Assembly (NCBI RefSeq): GCF_018494055.1
Contig: NZ_JABBFQ010000001.1
Coordinates: 248,001 to 312,000, forward strand
Length of the DNA: 64,000 nucleotides
Source: Rosenbergiella epipactidis
Lineage (GTDB): Bacteria > Pseudomonadota > Gammaproteobacteria > Enterobacterales > Enterobacteriaceae
Direction: 5' to 3'
The notes under the pieces are model-generated. The model was not told where the DNA came from, ran no database searches, and was given only the letters and a program-made list of their open reading frames with translations. Positions within the stretch are counted from its first letter, which is position 1. Each line of letters begins with the position of its first letter. A program made the translations under genes and the position numbers. Positions 19,783 to 27,660 of the stretch are shown one piece after another.

Positions 19783-20784
19783 TCAACGTTGTGCCACTTT
19801 CTCTTTTAAGACGCGTTTTTCTTCAGCAGACAAGAAGGCCATATACAATCCGTTCTCTTGGGCTTGACGGATCTCCGCGGGGGTCAAGCCAGCGGCAGGG
19901 GCTGCAACCTCATATTCATGGGCGAGTTCGATCCCTTGTACTGCCGGGTCATCCGTATTTAATGAGGCCATCACGCCATGTTGTAAGAATTTTTTCAACG
20001 GGTGTTGAGCAAGGTCGGCGACGGTGCTGGTCTGGATATTAGAGGTTAGACAAGATTCGATTCCAATGCCATGTTCCGCTAAATAGTCCATCAATGCAGG
20101 GTCTTGCACCGCTTTAACCCCGTGGCCGATACGTTCCGCTCCCAATTGTTGGATCGCTTGCCAAATACTCTCTGGTCCAGCGGCTTCGCCTGCATGAACG
20201 GTAATATGAAGCCCCGCATCGCGTGCACGCTGAAAGTGTGTCAGAAAACGGTCGCCTGGAAAACCTAATTCATCTCCGGCTAAATCGACGGCGACGATCT
20301 GGTCGCGATGCGCCAGAATGCCGGCCAACTCTTGCTCACAGGCGTGTTCACCGAAAGTCCGGCTCATAATACCAATTAATTTAGCGCTAATCCCGAAATC
20401 ACGACAGCCTGCTTGGACGCCATCAATCACGGCCTCTACCACACCGGCAATAGGCAGTTTATGGGACATGGCCATGTAGCCAGGAGAAAAGCGTAATTCG
20501 GTGTAATCGATCCCTGCACGCAGGGCATCCTCAATATTTTCGTAAGCTACGCGGCGACAGGCGTCCAGATTACCCAGTACTTTCACACCCCAATCGAGCT
20601 TTTGCAAAAAGCTGACTAAGTCTGGCTCGTTAGACATCACTTGTACGTGAGGACGTAAGCTTTCGATGTCGTCGGCAGGTAATCCACAATCAAAGGCTCG
20701 ACCTAAATCAAGAATAGTACTCGCACGGATATTTCCATCTAAGTGACGGTGGATATCGGTGAGGGGGAGTTGGGGTATAATCAT
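19783..20784 (-). CDS. add: Adenosine deaminase
   Basis: 333 residues, the same length as the E. coli enzyme. It deaminates adenosine and deoxyadenosine to inosine and deoxyinosine in purine salvage. Metal-site and catalytic motifs are visible: [40 protein letters not shown] and the aspartates in [11 protein letters not shown] chose the ATG at 20784 ([17 protein letters not shown]) over the frame start at 20817 because it gives the family N-terminus and length. The blr-cnu-ydgK stretch that separates add from rsxA in E. coli is absent. Confidence 0.95.
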   Translation of the reverse strand: MIIPQLPLTDIHRHLDGNIRASTILDLGRAFDCGLPADDIESLRPHVQVMSNEPDLVSFLQKLDWGVKVLGNLDACRRVAYENIEDALRAGIDYTELRFSPGYMAMSHKLPIAGVVEAVIDGVQAGCRDFGISAKLIGIMSRTFGEHACEQELAGILAHRDQIVAVDLAGDELGFPGDRFLTHFQRARDAGLHITVHAGEAAGPESIWQAIQQLGAERIGHGVKAVQDPALMDYLAEHGIGIESCLTSNIQTSTVADLAQHPLKKFLQHGVMASLNTDDPAVQGIELAHEYEVAAPAAGLTPAEIRQAQENGLYMAFLSAEEKRVLKEKVAQR

Positions 20785-20981
20785 GGTCGACTCTTCAAAA
20801 ATGTTTATGGACTGCATAGTATAAAAACATCCCCCACCGAGATGCCAATTATTTCATTCTCTGCGAGTAAGTTTTCGATTACAGACGGTCTATAATCTAT
20901 ATCGATAAGCAAATTAGATTGAGTGGATTAAATTTACCTATAAAATAACCCAGAGATCCCCGGCATAAGGTAAAACCACTG

Positions 20982-21227
20982 ATGAATGATTACTTAACCC
21001 TCGCCGCTAACGAACATTTATCGTTATTGCGCGAAACCCATTTACACACTCAAGGTCAGACATCGATCAAAGAATGGCAAATTATCGATGGGCAAGGGCG
21101 GGTGACTGGCGGAGTGATACTGCAAGACAAGATGAATCTACGTCGTTCTTACAGTGGTGAATACCGTCTTACGCAACGTAATCACCAAGGCGATATTGTT
21201 GTTGACCGCTTAATCTCTTCACTTTAG
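20982..21227 (+). CDS. Small conserved-looking protein of unknown function
   Basis: 81-residue soluble acidic-basic mixed protein with no signal peptide, membrane segment or cysteine. I do not recognise the family. The ATG is preceded by AAGG about 12 bp upstream. It diverges from add across about 200 bp and is followed after 66 bp by a DUF333 lipoprotein gene on the same strand. Codon use looks like the neighbouring genes, which favours a real gene, but there is no independent support. Confidence 0.6.
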   Translation: MNDYLTLAANEHLSLLRETHLHTQGQTSIKEWQIIDGQGRVTGGVILQDKMNLRRSYSGEYRLTQRNHQGDIVVDRLISSL

Positions 21228-21293
21228 GCCGCTTCTTATCTCAGCATTGATGATTGTTCGATATACTGTGTGCGTAACCCTTAGGAGATCGAG

Positions 21294-21554
21294 ATGAATA
21301 GAAAGTCTTTGTTGGTAAGTATCGGTGGTATCGCAGTCATGGCAACATTAGCAGGATGTGCCCACTCCGACTCGCATCCTGAAACCCAACGTCAGATCGG
21401 CATGGCGAACCCAGCTTCCGTCTACTGTCTGTCGCAGAAAGGGCAGTTAGATAACGTGAACACCGCACAGGGAGTAGCCAGCTACTGTACGTTACCGAGC
21501 GGAGAGAGGGTTGAAGAATGGGCATTCTTTCGTCGCGACCACCCACAGAAGTAG
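21294..21554 (+). CDS. DUF333-family small lipoprotein
   Basis: 86-residue protein with an N-terminal signal peptide and lipobox LAGC (cysteine near residue 22). A single DUF333 (hemolysin-like) domain follows, recognisable by MANPASVYCLSQKG, the second cysteine in ASYCTLPSGERVEEW and the closing aromatic WAFFRR. The two conserved cysteines probably form a disulphide in the periplasm. The cellular role of the family is not established. A GGAG sequence precedes the ATG. It converges on ydgA across a bidirectional terminator. Confidence 0.85.
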   Translation: MNRKSLLVSIGGIAVMATLAGCAHSDSHPETQRQIGMANPASVYCLSQKGQLDNVNTAQGVASYCTLPSGERVEEWAFFRRDHPQK

Positions 21555-21573
21555 CGGCAGACGAATGACTTAT

Positions 21574-21601
21574 AAAAAACCCCACGTCTGTGGGGTTTTT
21601 T
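21574..21601. terminator. Bidirectional terminator between the DUF333 gene and ydgA
   Basis: CCCCAC-GTCT-GTGGGG stem (21580-21595) with six A on the left and six T on the right, in the 61-bp gap between convergent stops. Confidence 0.95.
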
Positions 21602-21615
21602 GTTTTGGTGCCAGC

Positions 21616-23109
21616 TTATTGTTCGCTGTTACTTGAGGTTAGATACTGTTCAATAAACTGCTCAAGGGTCATTTTGTCTTGGTTCACGGTGACTTGACCA
21701 GAGGCATAGTGTAACGCTGACTGAATACTTTCTGGGTTTTGGGTCGTCAGATGGTACATTTCGCCTAACGCAGATAAGGATTGAACCTGTTGTGCAGCAA
21801 ATTGACCGGCTTGTTCAACGGGAACGCCTTCCGATTGAGCGATCACCGATAACAATTGCGTTGCCATGGGTTTATTAATCGTTAATGAAGCGTTCAGTTG
21901 TTTCAAGTAACTATCCACAATTCCTGATAATCCCTGACCGTTACCTTGTGCTTTAGTGGGGTCATTGAAGTCTGCTTTCAGGGAGAACTGACTTTCACCT
22001 TTCTCATTTTTCAGCGTCAAGTTATCGACAGAAAATTGTGGCGCATCAGCCAGTAAGGCAGGGATGTTCTGTAACACTGCCGCATTGACTTCATTCTGCA
22101 TCGCTTGCAGTTCATCTTGATTGGTGACGTGAGAGATATTCGCCATGTTTTTTTGAACGGCTTGATTGTAGTTATCGTAGAAGGTTTTCATGCCGCTTGC
22201 ACTGAAATCGTGTAATGACAGTTTCAGATTGGCGGAGCCAAGCGGTAACTGCTGCCACTCGATCTTATCAATTTGGTAATTAAGGCTACCATTAACCAAA
22301 TTTTTAGCACTATCGAGATCAGAGTGACCCTGAATGCCTGTGAGCTGCACCGCAGGCTTATGGTTAAGTGCGTAAAGGAAATTCTTCGCATCAATCTGCT
22401 GTGTCCCGACCCGTAATCCCTCTTTACTGAGATGGCTATCCGACCGTAAAGTAAGTCCATTAAGGGTCATCTCAGTATCGACATCGGCTTCATTTTTAAA
22501 ATTGAGCGACACCTTTCCAGAGTCAATATTAAGTGTGATTGCGCTATTATCCGGGGAAGTTTTCAACGCGATATTAATCGCATCGCTACTTAGGCTGCTA
22601 TCCTCGGCATTATATTGGATGGGTTGGATCTGGATTGCAGATGACGTTGCATGGCCGTAACCAATGCGCGTTTCTGCGGAGAATGGCGTTTTACCCTTGG
22701 TGAAGTCGAACAGCGACTTCACCGTCGGGGTATTCGCCAACTCACTATGAATCGAGGCCAGTGAAGGGATTAGAGTGAAATGCTTTAGCTGCGCAAGTGG
22801 GAGAGGGCCATGACTGATCTTCTCGTTGAAGACCAATTGGTCTCCTGGCGCTAAAAGGGCATTTTCATCATCCGCCGGTAAACGACTCTTCACGATAAAT
22901 TGTGTGGTACTGCTAAATATGTGCCGTTCGTAACCCTGGCGCGTCACGACTAATCCCGCCTCGGGATAGTGCTGAGTGAGTTGCTCATTAAGTTGTGCCA
23001 CGACCTCATCAATACGCTGTTCTGCTTTTTTACCTGTGAACCAAGCGCCACCGGTCCAGAGAACGCCAATCCCTACAACAACAGCGATAGCAACGTTAGA
23101 CTTCTTCAT
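21616..23109 (-). CDS. ydgA: YdgA-family (DUF945) protein
   Basis: 497-residue protein (E. coli YdgA about 502). An N-terminal signal or anchor (about residues 6-24, VAIAVVVGIGVLWTGGAW) is followed by a long beta-rich periplasmic region typical of DUF945. No catalytic motif is visible and the function is not established. Its place between add and fumC matches E. coli, but fumA and manA, which lie between ydgA and fumC there, are missing. About 245 bp separate it from the divergent fumC. Confidence 0.9.
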   Translation of the reverse strand: MKKSNVAIAVVVGIGVLWTGGAWFTGKKAEQRIDEVVAQLNEQLTQHYPEAGLVVTRQGYERHIFSSTTQFIVKSRLPADDENALLAPGDQLVFNEKISHGPLPLAQLKHFTLIPSLASIHSELANTPTVKSLFDFTKGKTPFSAETRIGYGHATSSAIQIQPIQYNAEDSSLSSDAINIALKTSPDNSAITLNIDSGKVSLNFKNEADVDTEMTLNGLTLRSDSHLSKEGLRVGTQQIDAKNFLYALNHKPAVQLTGIQGHSDLDSAKNLVNGSLNYQIDKIEWQQLPLGSANLKLSLHDFSASGMKTFYDNYNQAVQKNMANISHVTNQDELQAMQNEVNAAVLQNIPALLADAPQFSVDNLTLKNEKGESQFSLKADFNDPTKAQGNGQGLSGIVDSYLKQLNASLTINKPMATQLLSVIAQSEGVPVEQAGQFAAQQVQSLSALGEMYHLTTQNPESIQSALHYASGQVTVNQDKMTLEQFIEQYLTSSNSEQ

Positions 23110-23355
23110 AATTCATTGGGTCCTTATCGATCCTGATATCTGGCCAGCGGTCACTGTGAAGGATTTTCTCCACTGCCACACAATTGTTTTACACGCTTTT
23201 ACATTCTAACCGCCTAATCTATCAAGGAATGGGGGGCGTCGAACAGACATTTTGATTTCCTGGCTCATCATTTTCTCAATTAATGCCCTCGCGCAGCAAA
23301 TTTACCAATTAGGCGTAGAATTAAGGAATATTTATGTCAAAGAGGAATGAGCAAC

Positions 23356-24753
23356 ATGAGTGATTTTCGCTACGAAAACGATTCAATGGGTAAGATAGCA
23401 GTCCCTCACCATCAGCTATGGGGCGCGCAAACTCAACGCTCACTAGAACATTTTCGAATTTCCACTGAAAAAATGCCCCCTGCACTGATCCATGCCCTCG
23501 CCATTACTAAACGTGCCTCGGCCTCCGTTAACCATCAACTTGGTTTATTAGAGGCCGAAAAAGCTACTGCCATTATTGATGCGGTAGATGAAGTGTTAGC
23601 AGATAAACATCCGACTGAATTCCCTTTGGCGATTTGGCAAACCGGGTCGGGGACGCAAACAAATATGAATATGAACGAAGTCCTCGCCAATCGTGGTAGC
23701 GAATTGTTAGGTGGGGAGCGAGGGATGGGCCGAAAGATCCACCCAAACGATGATGTGAATAAGAGTCAAAGTTCTAATGATGTGTTTCCAACCGCCATGC
23801 ACATCGCGGCCAAACTTGCCGCCGTGCAGCAGCTATTGCCGGCCTTGGAAGCCTTAACGCAAGTCTTAGCAAAAAAATCCGAAAGTTTTAACGATGTCGT
23901 AAAAATAGGTCGGACGCACCTTCAAGATGCGACGCCCCTTACCTTAGGGCAAGAAATTTCGGGTTGGGTAAGTATGTTAACCTTCGCCAAGTCCCATCTA
24001 CTGGCAGCCATGGATCACCTGTCAGAACTCGCGTTAGGGGGGACGGCAGTCGGGACGGGGTTGAATACCCATCCGGAATACGCCGACGGCGTGGCAAAAG
24101 AGATCGCCCGCTTTACTGGGGAGTCCTTTACCTCAGCCCCAAATAAATTTGAAGCCTTGGCGACCTGCGATGCCTTAGTGCATTTTCACGGCGCATTAAA
24201 AGGATTGGCCGCATCATTAATGAAAATAGCGAATGATGTGAGATGGCTAGCCAGTGGCCCACGCAGTGGTATTGGCGAAATTACCATCCCTGAAAATGAA
24301 CCGGGTAGCTCAATCATGCCTGGCAAGGTCAATCCTACGCAATGTGAAGCCTTGACGATGATTTGCGCACAGATTATGGGTAACGATGTGGCTATTTCGG
24401 TCGGCGGTGCTTCCGGTAACTTCGAACTCAACGTGTTCCGGCCAATGATTATCCACAACGTGTTACAAAGTTTACGATTATTGGCCGATGGCATGCACAG
24501 TTTTACTGAGCATTGCGCCCAAGGTATCGAACCCGATCGCCAACGTATCCAACAGCTGGTCGAAAACTCACTTATGTTAGTCACCGCGCTCAATCCGCAT
24601 ATTGGTTACGACAAGGCTGCGGAAATCGCCAAGAAGGCTCACCATGAAGGGCTAACGCTTAAAGCCTCGGCGTTAGCGTTAGGCTACCTGAGTGAAGAAC
24701 AGTTCGAGCAATGGGTTAAACCCGAGCAGATGACCGGGCAACAACAAGGTTAA
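23356..24753 (+). CDS. fumC: Fumarase C (class II, oxygen-stable)
   Basis: 465-residue fumarate hydratase of the TCA cycle. It is iron-independent and therefore useful under iron limitation or superoxide. Key regions are [56 protein letters not shown] and the superfamily signature [15 protein letters not shown]. Two ATG codons, 23347 and 23356, are possible. I prefer 23356 because AGAGGA ends 9 bp before it, whereas it would touch the first. The stop overlaps the convergent tus stop within TTAA. fumA is not adjacent, unlike E. coli. Confidence 0.96.
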   Translation: MSDFRYENDSMGKIAVPHHQLWGAQTQRSLEHFRISTEKMPPALIHALAITKRASASVNHQLGLLEAEKATAIIDAVDEVLADKHPTEFPLAIWQTGSGTQTNMNMNEVLANRGSELLGGERGMGRKIHPNDDVNKSQSSNDVFPTAMHIAAKLAAVQQLLPALEALTQVLAKKSESFNDVVKIGRTHLQDATPLTLGQEISGWVSMLTFAKSHLLAAMDHLSELALGGTAVGTGLNTHPEYADGVAKEIARFTGESFTSAPNKFEALATCDALVHFHGALKGLAASLMKIANDVRWLASGPRSGIGEITIPENEPGSSIMPGKVNPTQCEALTMICAQIMGNDVAISVGGASGNFELNVFRPMIIHNVLQSLRLLADGMHSFTEHCAQGIEPDRQRIQQLVENSLMLVTALNPHIGYDKAAEIAKKAHHEGLTLKASALALGYLSEEQFEQWVKPEQMTGQQQG

Positions 24754-25670
24754 TCCTCTTTCCATAACCAGAGGCGAGGGATCACTAAGGTTGCTGAGCG
24801 CGCATCGGGCTTGTGACGATGCGTAATGTTTTCCTCATCGTAGTGTTGCAAACTGCCGAGCTCAGGAAGAGTCTCGCCCTCTAAGCAGGTAATAATCAGT
24901 GGATTCGGACAAGCAACTTGGGTCTGTTTCTGCTGATGACTTTGCCAGAGACGCGCAATCGGTTGGACCTTAACGGGCCGTTTGATTTTTAACCGACAAT
25001 CGCGAGGCAACTGCTTAATCAGTTGTAACTCCTCTTGCACTTTCTCTGCCCACTCCTCGCGTGACCAAGGGGCGCGTGCGCGCCCTGCATTAAGACTCTT
25101 TTCTAGTATCTCAATGATGTCTTGTTGACTATAGCGCTTGATCACATGTTTATTGGCCCAGCCGAAATTAACAGAGTCAAGGCTGGGGTAAACATTGAGC
25201 GAACGGTAGACGTTTAAGGTCAATAGCCCCGGAAAGTGTTGATGCACAAAAGGGAATCGCGCAGTGGAGGGCAGCCCACTCTCTACCGTGATCAGCTGTT
25301 GGAAGTGCTGCTTAGCCTGATTAATGAGGGTAGTTGATGCCATCAGGCTCTGTTGCTGCTGTGCACTGACTTTTATACAGACCGCCCCCGGTAAGCGTGT
25401 CGCGCTTCGCGTACTCTGTTGCTCGGATTGCTGTTGTAAATAAAGGTGGGAAAAATGTTGTAATGCACGCTGACGGGCTTGGCGACCAATATACTGTTCA
25501 ACCTTGATAGCGGGTGTTGGGTCGAGTTCTTCGCCTTTGGCTATTGGCGGGAGGGTGAAGACCCGAGCCGCTAAAAGTTGGGCTGATTCAATGTTCTGGC
25601 AAAACGTTGCCAGCTCAGTTTCAATGAGAGTAAGCGTTTCACGCATTTCTTCGACTAATGTATAACGCAT
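24750..25670 (-). CDS. tus: Tus, replication terminus site-binding protein
   Basis: 306-residue Ter-binding protein (E. coli 309). It binds Ter sites as a monomer and blocks the replicative helicase from one side. Recognisable segments include [10 protein letters not shown]-like and [64 protein letters not shown] and the C-terminal [11 protein letters not shown] Ter sequence lies 9 bp upstream of its start codon. This is the E. coli TerB-tus arrangement, in which Tus represses its own promoter. It marks this window as part of the replication terminus. Confidence 0.96.
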   Translation of the reverse strand: MRYTLVEEMRETLTLIETELATFCQNIESAQLLAARVFTLPPIAKGEELDPTPAIKVEQYIGRQARQRALQHFSHLYLQQQSEQQSTRSATRLPGAVCIKVSAQQQQSLMASTTLINQAKQHFQQLITVESGLPSTARFPFVHQHFPGLLTLNVYRSLNVYPSLDSVNFGWANKHVIKRYSQQDIIEILEKSLNAGRARAPWSREEWAEKVQEELQLIKQLPRDCRLKIKRPVKVQPIARLWQSHQQKQTQVACPNPLIITCLEGETLPELGSLQHYDEENITHRHKPDARSATLVIPRLWLWKED

Positions 25671-25678
25671 CCATCACC

Positions 25679-25694
25679 TTAGTTACAACATACT
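25679..25694 (-). promoter_or_regulatory. Ter site in the tus promoter
   Basis: The minus strand reads AGTATGTTGTAACTAA, which matches the Ter consensus AGNATGTTGTAACTAA at every defined position and equals the E. coli TerB core. It lies directly upstream of tus, in the same relative orientation as TerB. From TerB the non-permissive face should be the AGTATG end, so forks travelling towards lower window coordinates should be stopped. Binding by Tus would also block tus transcription. Confidence 0.93.
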
Positions 25695-25876
25695 ATAGTG
25701 TTAACTCATTCTAGTGTGCTTCGGCGACAATCGCAATCTCTGAGTCAATAGAAATGCGTCGCGGGACTACGTATAATGTGCGATGACCCGGTGCTGAACT
25801 TCTTATCATGCCTATTATTTGGTAGAGTAGTGGAGTTCTTGCTACATGTTCTTATTTCTTACCTGAAGAGGCTTTG

Positions 25877-26326
25877 ATGTTAGATTATCGTTTTCCAACT
25901 GCGCTACAAATGGTTCTCAGTGTCGCTATGTCTGAAGAACAAGGAAAACGTTCGACCAGCAATACCCTCGGTAATGGCGCTGAAGCTAATCCAAGCTTGA
26001 TCCGGAAATTAATGGTCCCGCTGACACGTGAAGGAATCTTCGTTACAACTCTGGGCCGTACTGGCTCCATCCATCTTGCTCGTCCTGCTGAAGAGATAAC
26101 GCTCTGCGATATTTATATGGCCGTCAGCCAAGAGAAAAAATTATTGAATTCTCGACCTGATGTCAAAAAACCGTGTTGTATAGTGAGTGCCAATGTCTGT
26201 TGGTATTTCAAGCAGATAGCGGAAGAGGCCGAACAAGCCTCTCTGAATGTTCTCGCTCAACACACCGTTGCCGATGCGCTAATCGCCCTTAAGCAGGGTA
26301 AGGACCTCAATCCACTCTCAGAATGA
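25877..26326 (+). CDS. Rrf2-family transcriptional regulator
   Basis: 149-residue Rrf2 winged-helix regulator. The N-terminal helix reads MLDYRFPTALQMVLSVAMSE and the recognition helix lies around ANPSLIRKLMVPLTREG. The wing includes TTLGRTGSIHLARPAEEITL. Three cysteines near residues 97-105 (PCCIVSANVC) fall where Fe-S-binding Rrf2 proteins have their cluster ligands, but the spacing C-C-x6-C differs from IscR or NsrR, so ligand binding is uncertain. The ATG at 25877 has AAGAGG upstream; a TTG three bases earlier is in frame but less likely. It points towards the MarA-like regulator and diverges from tus. Confidence 0.85.
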   Translation: MLDYRFPTALQMVLSVAMSEEQGKRSTSNTLGNGAEANPSLIRKLMVPLTREGIFVTTLGRTGSIHLARPAEEITLCDIYMAVSQEKKLLNSRPDVKKPCCIVSANVCWYFKQIAEEAEQASLNVLAQHTVADALIALKQGKDLNPLSE

Positions 26327-26346
26327 CTCAGTGTAAAACATAAAAA

Positions 26347-26422
26347 TAAAGTGTAACTTTAAAGGTTGCATTTAAAAAGTTTAGGGTGCATTATTTAATG
26401 CAACTAAAAAAGATACACTTTA
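26347..26422. promoter_or_regulatory. Nested inverted repeats in the promoter of the MarA-like gene
   Basis: Outer perfect 9-bp inverted repeat TAAAGTGTA (26347-26355) / TACACTTTA (26414-26422). Inside it lies a palindrome TGCATTA-TT-TAATGCA (26387-26402), and an imperfect palindrome occurs around AACTTTAAAGGTT (26355-26367). The array ends 18 bp before the start codon. It looks like the binding site of a dimeric regulator with possible looping. No match to a standard mar/sox/rob box was found. Confidence 0.6.
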
Positions 26423-26440
26423 TGTCGCTAGGAGTCGCAG

Positions 26441-26782
26441 ATGAATGGTTCTTTCTTTGATGATTTAATTCATTGGATTGACACCCATATCGAGAACCGC
26501 TTAAACTTAGATATGGTCGCTGACCGTGCCGGTTATTCAAAATGGCATTTACAACGTATGTTTAAAGAACACACAGGTCACGCCTTAGGTGAATATATCA
26601 GAACAAAAAAATTAGAAAAATCGGCTTGCCGGTTAACGCATTCTGATGAACCTATCTTATCGGTCGCGATTTCAATGGGCTTCGATTCCCAGCAATCCTT
26701 TAACCGCAGCTTTAAACGTCAATACGGTATGGCGCCAGGCACTTGGCGACGTAATGCCTCACCTGTTCAAACAATGCATTGA
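26441..26782 (+). CDS. MarA/SoxS/Rob-type AraC-family regulator
   Basis: 113 residues, composed only of the AraC double helix-turn-helix domain, like MarA, SoxS, RamA and the N-terminal half of Rob. The first recognition helix contains AGYSKWHLQRMFKEHTGH, nearly identical to that set. The second contains MGFDSQQSFNRSFKRQYG. These proteins bind as monomers and activate efflux, porin-control and oxidative-stress genes. Which of them is the orthologue cannot be decided; similarity looks highest to the Rob DNA-binding domain, while the length is that of RamA. GGAG precedes the ATG. The gene is preceded by striking inverted repeats and followed by a barnase gene. Confidence 0.9.
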   Translation: MNGSFFDDLIHWIDTHIENRLNLDMVADRAGYSKWHLQRMFKEHTGHALGEYIRTKKLEKSACRLTHSDEPILSVAISMGFDSQQSFNRSFKRQYGMAPGTWRRNASPVQTMH

Positions 26783-26889
26783 TCTCCTCACCCGCCTCCT
26801 GCCGAGGCGGTGAATCTGTTGTGTGCTGATCGCAATCCCCTTGCTACTCTGCTAGACTTCCTAAATTGTCTCCCTGCCATCTCCTTTAT

Positions 26890-27363
26890 ATGCAGCTGAA
26901 AAAATATCGTCCTTTTATTATCGTGATCATGTTACTGATCGGCTACGCGCTAAAAGCCTGTCATAGCCCATCAACATCTCACATCACGCCGTCTTCCACT
27001 ACGCAACAGTCTTCGACTTCAGCTCCTTCGATAACAGCCAATACTGATCCCAGCAACGTGGCACGTTACCTGCGCGCTCATCGAACGCTTCCTGATTACT
27101 ATATCCGCAAGGGTGAGGCTCGTCGCAAGGGCTGGGTGGCGTCAAAAGGGAATCTGTGTGAGGTCTTGCCAGGAAGGGTGATTGGCGGAGAGCGTTTCTC
27201 TAATCGCGAACATCGTCTACCCGAACAAGCGGGGCGTTCATGGCAAGAGGCTGACGTCAACTTCAGTTGTGGGCGCCGTAACAGTGATCGTCTATTATTT
27301 TCGTCCGATGGGCTTATTTATCTGACCACCGATCATTATCGTAGCTTCCAACAGGTGCCCTAA
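26890..27363 (+). CDS. Barnase-type secreted ribonuclease
   Basis: 157 residues. A hydrophobic N-terminal export signal (about residues 7-22, ending near LKAC) is followed by a serine/threonine-rich linker, then a barnase domain from about residue 50. The domain follows Bacillus amyloliquefaciens barnase closely: VARYLRAHRTLPDYYIRKGE, GWVASKGNLCEVLPG, IGGERFSNREHRLP, SWQEADVNF, NSDRLLFSSDGLIYLTTDHY. The catalytic triad equivalents are the glutamate in QEADVNF, the arginine in NSDR and the histidine in TTDHY, all present, so it should be an active guanyl-preferring endoribonuclease. The start is uncertain: the ATG at 26890 lacks a good ribosome site and a TTG at 26866 is also in frame. The barstar gene follows with zero spacing. 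Confidence 0.9.
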   Translation: MQLKKYRPFIIVIMLLIGYALKACHSPSTSHITPSSTTQQSSTSAPSITANTDPSNVARYLRAHRTLPDYYIRKGEARRKGWVASKGNLCEVLPGRVIGGERFSNREHRLPEQAGRSWQEADVNFSCGRRNSDRLLFSSDGLIYLTTDHYRSFQQVP

Positions 27364-27660
27364 ATGTTTACGCTCCATTTTGATTGCCAGCAGATCCATT
27401 CGCGGGCTGATTTTTATCATCAGTTACGCCAGCAATATTCAACCGATTATCTGTTCGGCGACTCGCTCGATGCTTTATGGGACTGGTTAACCGGTGAAAT
27501 TCCCTTACCTTTAACCTGCTACTTTCATCAACTTCAGCCCCAGCAACTGCAGGCTGAGCATCCCCTAGCTGCCATACTGGCACTTATGGATGAAGTAAGA
27601 GAAGAAGCGCCTAAGTTGTATCATATTATTATCGAGCGGGCCGATACGACGTCACACTAG
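27364..27660 (+). CDS. Barstar-family ribonuclease inhibitor
   Basis: 98-residue cytosolic barstar homologue. The family core is visible as FGDSLDALWDWLTGEIPLPL, matching the barstar helix that plugs the barnase active site (Asp and Trp residues around YGENLDALWDALTG), with the preceding FTLHFDCQQIHSRADFYHQL. It should bind and neutralise any of the upstream ribonuclease that remains in the cytosol. Its ATG follows the ribonuclease stop codon directly. Its stop TAG shares the palindrome CTAG with the stop of the convergent srfB. Confidence 0.92.
   Translation: MFTLHFDCQQIHSRADFYHQLRQQYSTDYLFGDSLDALWDWLTGEIPLPLTCYFHQLQPQQLQAEHPLAAILALMDEVREEAPKLYHIIIERADTTSH

Noticed and set aside
23110-23355. 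A SoxS box upstream of fumC
   Set aside because: The AT-rich stretch before fumC has GCA and AAT elements, but the spacing and conserved positions of the box do not fit.
25432-25472. Two Ter-like sequences with TGTTGTAA inside tus
   Set aside because: Each matches only about 12 of 16 Ter positions and both lie in coding sequence with conserved codons, so they are probably chance.
26327-26440. A mar/sox/rob box upstream of the MarA-like gene
   Set aside because: Several GCA...AAA combinations were compared with the published box, but none fits at the conserved positions; only the inverted repeats are reported.
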